Translations under genes and position numbers: made by a program | Notes under the pieces: generated by a model | The model's input: only the letters and a program-made list of their open reading frames with translations | Databases searched by the model: none | What the model was told of the DNA's origin: nothing | NCBI GenBank assembly: GCA_963835135.1 | Contig: CAWIEF010000003.1 | Location: 1,364,001 to 1,428,000, forward strand | DNA: 64,000 nt | Source: JAVVHH01 sp963835135 | GTDB lineage: Bacteria > Pseudomonadota > Alphaproteobacteria > Acetobacterales > Acetobacteraceae | Direction of reading: 5' to 3' | In this document: in pieces, positions 59,846 to 64,000 of the stretch | Layout: every line of letters begins with the position of its first letter | Numbering within the stretch: position 1 is the first letter of the stretch

Positions 59846-61687
59846 TTACCCGGCCAGGGCGGCCGTGATCCGGCGCGCGAAAGCCGCGGGGTCGAGCGGC
59901 ATGTCGCCGTCTTGAACACGCGCGAGATCGAGCAGCGTGTGCGCCGCTTCAGCGACGTCCTCCCCGGCATCGGCCCGCTCGGCCAGGCGCCGGATGAGCG
60001 GATGCCGCGGGTTCAGTTCCAGGGTCGGCGGCAAGCTAATGCCCGGCTTGCCGCTGCGGCGGAGCAGGCGCTGCATTTGCAGATCGGGCCCGTAGCTTGC
60101 CGCGGCGAGGACGACAGCGCTGTCGGTCAGCCGGTCGGTCGTGCGGATGGCGGTGACGGCCTCGGCAAGCGCGGCCTTGAGCGCATCGATCAGCTTGGTC
60201 GTATCGGCAGGCTCCCCCTCCGGCGCCGTCTCGGGGGCGAGCTTGGCGACATCCTCGGCGCCCTGGGTGACGCTGCGGATCTTCTTGCCATCCCACTCGC
60301 CGAGACGGTCGGGCCAGAAGGAATCGACCGGGTCGGTGAGGAATAGAACCTCGACGCCCCGTGCTCGGAACCCCTCGAGCTGGGGCGATTTGGCCAGCGT
60401 CGCGGCATCGTCGCCAGAGAGGGTGTAGATTGCCTCCTGGCCGTCCTTCATGCGGGTCACGTAGTCGGCCAGGCTGGTCCAGCCCTCCACCGAAGAACTG
60501 CGGAACCGCATCAGCGCGGCGACCTCCTTCCGGTGCTCGGAATCCTCCCAGACACCCTCCTTGAGCACGCCGCCGAACTCGGTCCAGAATTTGTCGTAGC
60601 CCTCGGCGTCGGCGGAGCGGGTCTTCAGTTCGGTGAGCACCCGGTTGGTCACCGCCTTGCGGATGCGGGCGAGCACCGGCGTGGTCTGTAGCATTTCGCG
60701 GCTGACGTTGAGCGGCAGGTCCTCGGTATCCACCACGCCCTGAACGAAGCGGGCCCAGGGCGGCAACAGCCCGGCCTCGTCGGTGATGAACATGCGGCGG
60801 ACGTGCAGCCGAACCCGGCTCTCGCGCGGCCCGTCGACGGCGTCGAACGGGCGGCTGCCAGGAACGAACAGCAGGGCGCTGTATTCGATCGCGCCTTCGG
60901 CCCGCCAGTGCAGCGTCGCCCAGGGTTCGTCCCAGGCATGCGCCACGTGGTGATAAAACTCTTTATACTGCTCTTCGGTGACGTCGGATTTCGACTTGCG
61001 CCAGAGCGCGGTCCCCTCGTTGGCCGGCTTGTCCTGCCCATCGGCGGCGATGACGATCGGAATCGTGATGTGGTCGGCCCATTTGCGGACGATGGTCTCG
61101 AGGCGGATCGGCTCGAGGAACTCGGCCGCGTCCTCCTTCATGTGGAGAAGGATCGAGGTGCCGGGTTCGGCGCGCTCGCCTGGCGCAAGGGTGAAGCTGC
61201 CGCCGCCTTCGCTCGCCCAGACCCACGCCGCGTCCGCGCCCGCGCGGCGGCTGGTGACCTCGACGCGGTCGGCGACCATGAAGGCGGCGTAGAAGCCGAC
61301 ACCAAATTGGCCGATGAGGTTGACCTTCTCGGTCTCGGCATCGCCGTTCTTTGGAAGCGACTCGCCGAAGGCCCGGGTGCCGGAGCGGGCAATGGTGCCG
61401 AGGTTGGCAGCGAGCTCGGCCTTGTCCATGCCGATCCCGCTATCCTCGATCAGAAGCGTGCGCGCGTCCTTGTCGGGCACGATGCGGAGCTTGGCGTCCG
61501 GCGGCAGGGCGAGGGCTGGGGTGGTGAGCGCCTCGAACCGGCGGCGGTCGGTGGCGTCGGCGGCGTTGGCGACGAGTTCGCGCAAGAAAATCTCGCGCTC
61601 GGAATAAAGCGAGTGTACGACGAGGTCGAGCAACCGCCCCACCTCCGCGCTGAATTCATGCCGTTCCGCCGTCGCCGTTTCGCTCAT
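59846..61687 (-). CDS. htpG: Molecular chaperone HtpG (Hsp90)
   Basis: A 613-residue Hsp90-family ATPase. The N-terminal domain has SLYSEREIFLRELVANAADA, DSGIGMDKAEL, GQFGVGFYAAFMVAD and the middle domain YVTRMKDGQEAIYTLSGDDA. ATG 61687 is chosen because GGAG lies eight bases upstream, rather than ATG 61705, from which that GGAG would lie inside the gene. It folds and stabilises client proteins under stress. Its length is usual for the family. Confidence 0.95.
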   Translation of the reverse strand: MSETATAERHEFSAEVGRLLDLVVHSLYSEREIFLRELVANAADATDRRRFEALTTPALALPPDAKLRIVPDKDARTLLIEDSGIGMDKAELAANLGTIARSGTRAFGESLPKNGDAETEKVNLIGQFGVGFYAAFMVADRVEVTSRRAGADAAWVWASEGGGSFTLAPGERAEPGTSILLHMKEDAAEFLEPIRLETIVRKWADHITIPIVIAADGQDKPANEGTALWRKSKSDVTEEQYKEFYHHVAHAWDEPWATLHWRAEGAIEYSALLFVPGSRPFDAVDGPRESRVRLHVRRMFITDEAGLLPPWARFVQGVVDTEDLPLNVSREMLQTTPVLARIRKAVTNRVLTELKTRSADAEGYDKFWTEFGGVLKEGVWEDSEHRKEVAALMRFRSSSVEGWTSLADYVTRMKDGQEAIYTLSGDDAATLAKSPQLEGFRARGVEVLFLTDPVDSFWPDRLGEWDGKKIRSVTQGAEDVAKLAPETAPEGEPADTTKLIDALKAALAEAVTAIRTTDRLTDSAVVLAAASYGPDLQMQRLLRRSGKPGISLPPTLELNPRHPLIRRLAERADAGEDVAEAAHTLLDLARVQDGDMPLDPAAFARRITAALAG

Positions 61688-61761
61688 CGTCATCTCCCCA
61701 TCCATGACGAGGCATATGCGATAGGACAGGCTCGATTTTCAACCGGGGGTATCCCCGATGT

Positions 61762-62073
61762 TTATAGACCTTGGCCGTCGGCGCCGCTGCCGGGACCGGT
61801 GATGCCCGAGCGCGAAGGAGCGGCGCTGCCGGGCACCACGGTCTCGCTCATGGTGGACAACTCGGTATCGTCGTCAACCGCAACCGCGCCGGCGCCCGTC
61901 TCTTCGACAGTTTCCACGACCGCGCTCGGGTCTGCCTTTTGCGCCTGATCCAGCAACGCGGCCGCTTGCTCCACGTCACCCGCGGCCTCGGCCCGCAAGG
62001 CAGCTTCAGCCATGTTCCGGGCCGCTTCGTGTTTGTCGTCGGCGCCGGAGCCTTGGTTCAGTTTGTCGCTCAT
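61762..62073 (-). CDS. Small acidic protein of unknown function
   Basis: A 103-residue protein, not recognised. It starts MSDKLNQGSGADDKHEAARN and has an Ala/Glu-rich helical middle (AALRAEAAGDVEQAAALLDQ, resembling a single helical repeat) and a flexible acidic end rich in Gly, Ser, Thr and Pro. No signal peptide or membrane helix is seen. It lies 74 bases upstream of htpG on the same strand, so it may be the first gene of the same transcript, and is divergent from the gene at 62167. Confidence 0.55.
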   Translation of the reverse strand: MSDKLNQGSGADDKHEAARNMAEAALRAEAAGDVEQAAALLDQAQKADPSAVVETVEETGAGAVAVDDDTELSTMSETVVPGSAAPSRSGITGPGSGADGQGL

Positions 62074-62166
62074 GGCAGGCAAACGCCCAGCCGAGCAGAT
62101 GAGTTGCAGGAACGCGGGCCGCGCCGGACCGTTGTAGCAGACCAGCAAGAGGCCGGGAGGAGTTCC

Positions 62167-62550
62167 ATGACCGACGTCGTCCGCTTGGCGCCGCACGATC
62201 CGATACCGACTGGGCCGGGCAAGCACGTGATCGTGCTGCATCGGTTCGATGAGGAAGAGCCGACGAAGACCGTCGTATCCATCACACTGACCGGACATCC
62301 GGACCAGACGACGCGTCCGATGCGTCCCGACGGCCGGGCTATGGCGATCGATGAGGCAATCGACGCCGCGATCAAGGTCGCCGAAAGCGAGAAGCTGACC
62401 CGAGTGCTGGTCGCCGACCGGACTGCGGGTGAACGCGAGCAAGACATCCTGCAGCATGGCGGCGACCATTCAGTCCATATGGATGGGTTGGTCGACTCTG
62501 ATCTCGACGACGGTGAGCGAGGTGCAGACATGCGCGACCGGATGGGCTAG
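62167..62550 (+). CDS. Conserved-looking small protein of unknown function
   Basis: A 127-residue protein, not recognised. GGAGG lies five bases before ATG 62167, which supports the start. The middle (HVIVLHRFDEEEPTKTVVSI; GRAMAIDEAIDAAIKVAESE; LTRVLVADRTAGEREQDILQ) is a mixed alpha/beta pattern; the end is acidic and probably disordered. No transmembrane segment. A long antisense open frame (62070-62531) is judged to be its shadow. Confidence 0.6.
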   Translation: MTDVVRLAPHDPIPTGPGKHVIVLHRFDEEEPTKTVVSITLTGHPDQTTRPMRPDGRAMAIDEAIDAAIKVAESEKLTRVLVADRTAGEREQDILQHGGDHSVHMDGLVDSDLDDGERGADMRDRMG

Positions 62551-62555
62551 CGACG

Positions 62556-62609
62556 CCCCAATATTGCCATGAGCGGCCTGCAGACAGTGTTTGGCAATTC
62601 AATTTGGGG
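62556..62609 (+). other. Two-part hairpin before inositol-phosphate synthase
   Basis: CCCCAA (62556-62561) pairs with TTGGGG (62604-62609), and inside it TTGCCA (62564-62569) pairs with TGGCAA (62592-62597). The stem lies in a 214-base gap that is visibly richer in A and T than the coding regions. It could end the upstream gene or form part of the ino1 leader. I see no known riboswitch in it. Confidence 0.4.
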
Positions 62610-62764
62610 ACGACGATACGTTTTCCTCACGGTGGAGTGATGGATGTGGAGAGCGGGACGAGGCGGAGGCGTGGAATTTTATGCGCTTCTCATTGCCTGG
62701 CACGCTCCCATGTTTGACGCTCTGAAAACGCGGTCGCGATCGTGCGACCCCAAACGGATGAAAC

Positions 62765-63976
62765 ATGATGCCTGATAGCGGGCTTGATGCGGCAAGTACG
62801 GGTCGACGAGTTGGTGTTCTGGTGGTGGGTCTCGGCGGTGCCGTAGCCAGCACCGCTGCGGCCGGCATCGAGATGCTTCGGGCCGGTTCGAACGACATGG
62901 CAGGGCTGCCGCTGGCGGCGGTGGGTGCTGCAGGGATTGCGCAATACCGCAATCTGCATTTTGCCGGCTGGGATCTGCACGGCGAGAGCCTCAACGACGC
63001 GATCCGCGAGCACCGGGTGCTCGACCGGGAACAGGCGGACGTCGTGGCGCCGGCCCTGTCGGTCATGAAGCCCTGGCCAGCGGTGGGCAGCGTCGATTTC
63101 TGCAAGAACGTCGACGGCGCCAACAAGGTCGCCGCATCGTCGCATCGCGAGGCGGTCAATCGCATCCGCGAGGACATCCGGAGCCATCGCGAAAAGACCG
63201 GCATCGACAATATGGTGATGATTAACCTCGCTTCGGTGGAGCGGTGGCCGGATCAGTCATCCCCCGCGTTGCGGACGGCCGATGGGTTCGAGCGCGGGCT
63301 CGACAACAGCGACCCAGTGATCAGCCCGGCCATGCTGTATGCCTACGCCGCGATCGCGGAAGGCGTGCCTTATGGCAACTTCACGCCGAGCCTGGCCGCC
63401 GATATCCCGGCGCTGACCGCGATGGCCGAACGCGAGAACGTGCCCGTGGCGGGCAAGGACGGCAAGACCGGCCAGACGTTCATCAAGACGGTGCTAGCGC
63501 CGGCGTTCAAAAGCCGTTCGCTCTACGTTGAGGGCTGGTTCAGCACCAACATCTTGGGCAACCGGGACGGACTGGCACTGGACAACCCGGACAGCCTCAA
63601 GAGCAAACTGAACACCAAGGGCTCCGTGCTCGACGATATCCTCGGCTACAAGGTCGAGGACCATATCGTCGACATCCGCTACTACAAGCCGCGCGGCGAC
63701 AACAAGGAAGCCTGGGACAACATCGACCTCGTTGGGTTCCTGGGGCAGAAGATGCAGATGAAGGTGAACTTCCTCTGCCGCGACAGCATTCTGGCGGCGC
63801 CGCTGGTGATCGAGATCGCGCGGGTGCTCGATCTTGCGCGGCAACGGGGCCAGGGCGGCATCCAGGAGCAGTTGGGCCTGTTCTTCAAGGCACCGATGAC
63901 GCGCGCCGGCAAGCGGGAGGAGCATAGCTTCCCGGTGCAGGAGCGGGTCTTGATGGACTGGCTCGCCGCGAGCTGA
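62765..63976 (+). CDS. ino1: Inositol-3-phosphate synthase
   Basis: A 403-residue NAD-dependent enzyme that turns glucose 6-phosphate into 1L-myo-inositol 1-phosphate, the first step of inositol synthesis. It has the NAD site VLVVGLGGAVASTAAAGIEM, the signature VAGKDGKTGQTFIKTVLAPA, then SLYVEGWFSTNILGNRDGLAL and a C-terminal VIEIARVLDLARQRG. ATG 62768 is a three-base alternative. Inositol in such bacteria serves lipids or polysaccharides. A possible next gene begins three bases after the stop. Confidence 0.93.
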   Translation: MMPDSGLDAASTGRRVGVLVVGLGGAVASTAAAGIEMLRAGSNDMAGLPLAAVGAAGIAQYRNLHFAGWDLHGESLNDAIREHRVLDREQADVVAPALSVMKPWPAVGSVDFCKNVDGANKVAASSHREAVNRIREDIRSHREKTGIDNMVMINLASVERWPDQSSPALRTADGFERGLDNSDPVISPAMLYAYAAIAEGVPYGNFTPSLAADIPALTAMAERENVPVAGKDGKTGQTFIKTVLAPAFKSRSLYVEGWFSTNILGNRDGLALDNPDSLKSKLNTKGSVLDDILGYKVEDHIVDIRYYKPRGDNKEAWDNIDLVGFLGQKMQMKVNFLCRDSILAAPLVIEIARVLDLARQRGQGGIQEQLGLFFKAPMTRAGKREEHSFPVQERVLMDWLAAS

Positions 63977-63979
63977 TCC

Positions 63980-64000
63980 ATGCCGGATGCACTGCCGGGC
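63980..64000 (+). CDS. Possible start of a following gene (partial)
   Basis: An ATG three bases after the ino1 stop opens MPDALPG to the window edge. Only seven codons are visible, so the product cannot be named. Tight spacing fits an operon with ino1. Confidence 0.3.

Noticed and set aside
61771..62166. Upstream extension of the gene at 62167
   Set aside because: It lies opposite the 61762-62073 gene, and a ribosome binding site supports ATG 62167.

Overview
The window is about 64 kb of very GC-rich bacterial chromosome with tightly packed, often overlapping genes. The order rpmH-rnpA-yidD-yidC-engB followed by argB, an arginine-inhibitable type of acetylglutamate kinase, an SRP RNA just upstream of dnaX-ybaB-recR, and the mixture of LIV-type transporters, acyl-CoA catabolism, PQQ-type sorbosone dehydrogenase and PEP-CTERM proteins all point to an alphaproteobacterium, most likely Acetobacteraceae or a near relative. 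That placement is inferred from gene order and protein character, not from a database search.

Layout. 1-3742: end of a membrane protein with a histidine-kinase-like H-box, then the ribosomal protein L34 / RNase P / membrane insertase block and engB. 3731-6025: a Cache-PAS sensor kinase on the minus strand. 6170-8431: argB and an MmgE/PrpD protein. 8535-20091: one long operon for uptake and breakdown of an unidentified carboxylic acid: a branched-chain-type ABC transporter, a family III CoA-transferase that is frameshifted near its start, an SDR, two acyl-CoA dehydrogenases, an ADP-forming acyl-CoA synthetase and an enoyl-CoA hydratase.

20092-37435 is the most distinctive part: a type II secretion system in two pieces. 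gspD, a GspC/N-like gene, gspM, gspH, gspF, gspE, a lytic transglycosylase, gspJ and gspI lie on the left; gspK, gspL and gspG lie on the right. Between them sit likely exported proteins: a phospholipase C-type phosphoesterase, a periplasmic binding protein and two tandem PEP-CTERM proteins. A PAS protein with a decayed GGDEF-like end is inserted in the left half, and an unrecognised lipoprotein overlaps gspG. A PhoB-box-like site lies in the shared promoter region between gspI and the phosphoesterase. The prepilin peptidase and exosortase are not in the window.

37432-48238 holds a pentapeptide-repeat protein with a two-helix pore-like end, a probable 2-methylfumaryl-CoA isomerase (mct), a sugar-phosphate operon (gntK, rpiA, polyphosphate-glucokinase-like ROK kinase, histidine phosphatase), a CBS protein, pyridoxal kinase, a cyclic-glucan-type exporter, a LysR regulator and a third PEP-CTERM gene preceded by a good sigma-54 promoter match. 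48275-51178 is recR, ybaB, dnaX and the SRP RNA, all on the minus strand. 51245-64000 carries nudC, a DUF2231 protein with sorbosone dehydrogenase, an alpha/beta hydrolase with vanAB-like genes, an N-carbamoyl-amino-acid hydrolase, a YeiH-type membrane protein, htpG, two small unknown genes and inositol-3-phosphate synthase. No tRNA, rRNA, insertion sequence, prophage or CRISPR array was seen, and no gene-free stretch exceeds 300 bases.
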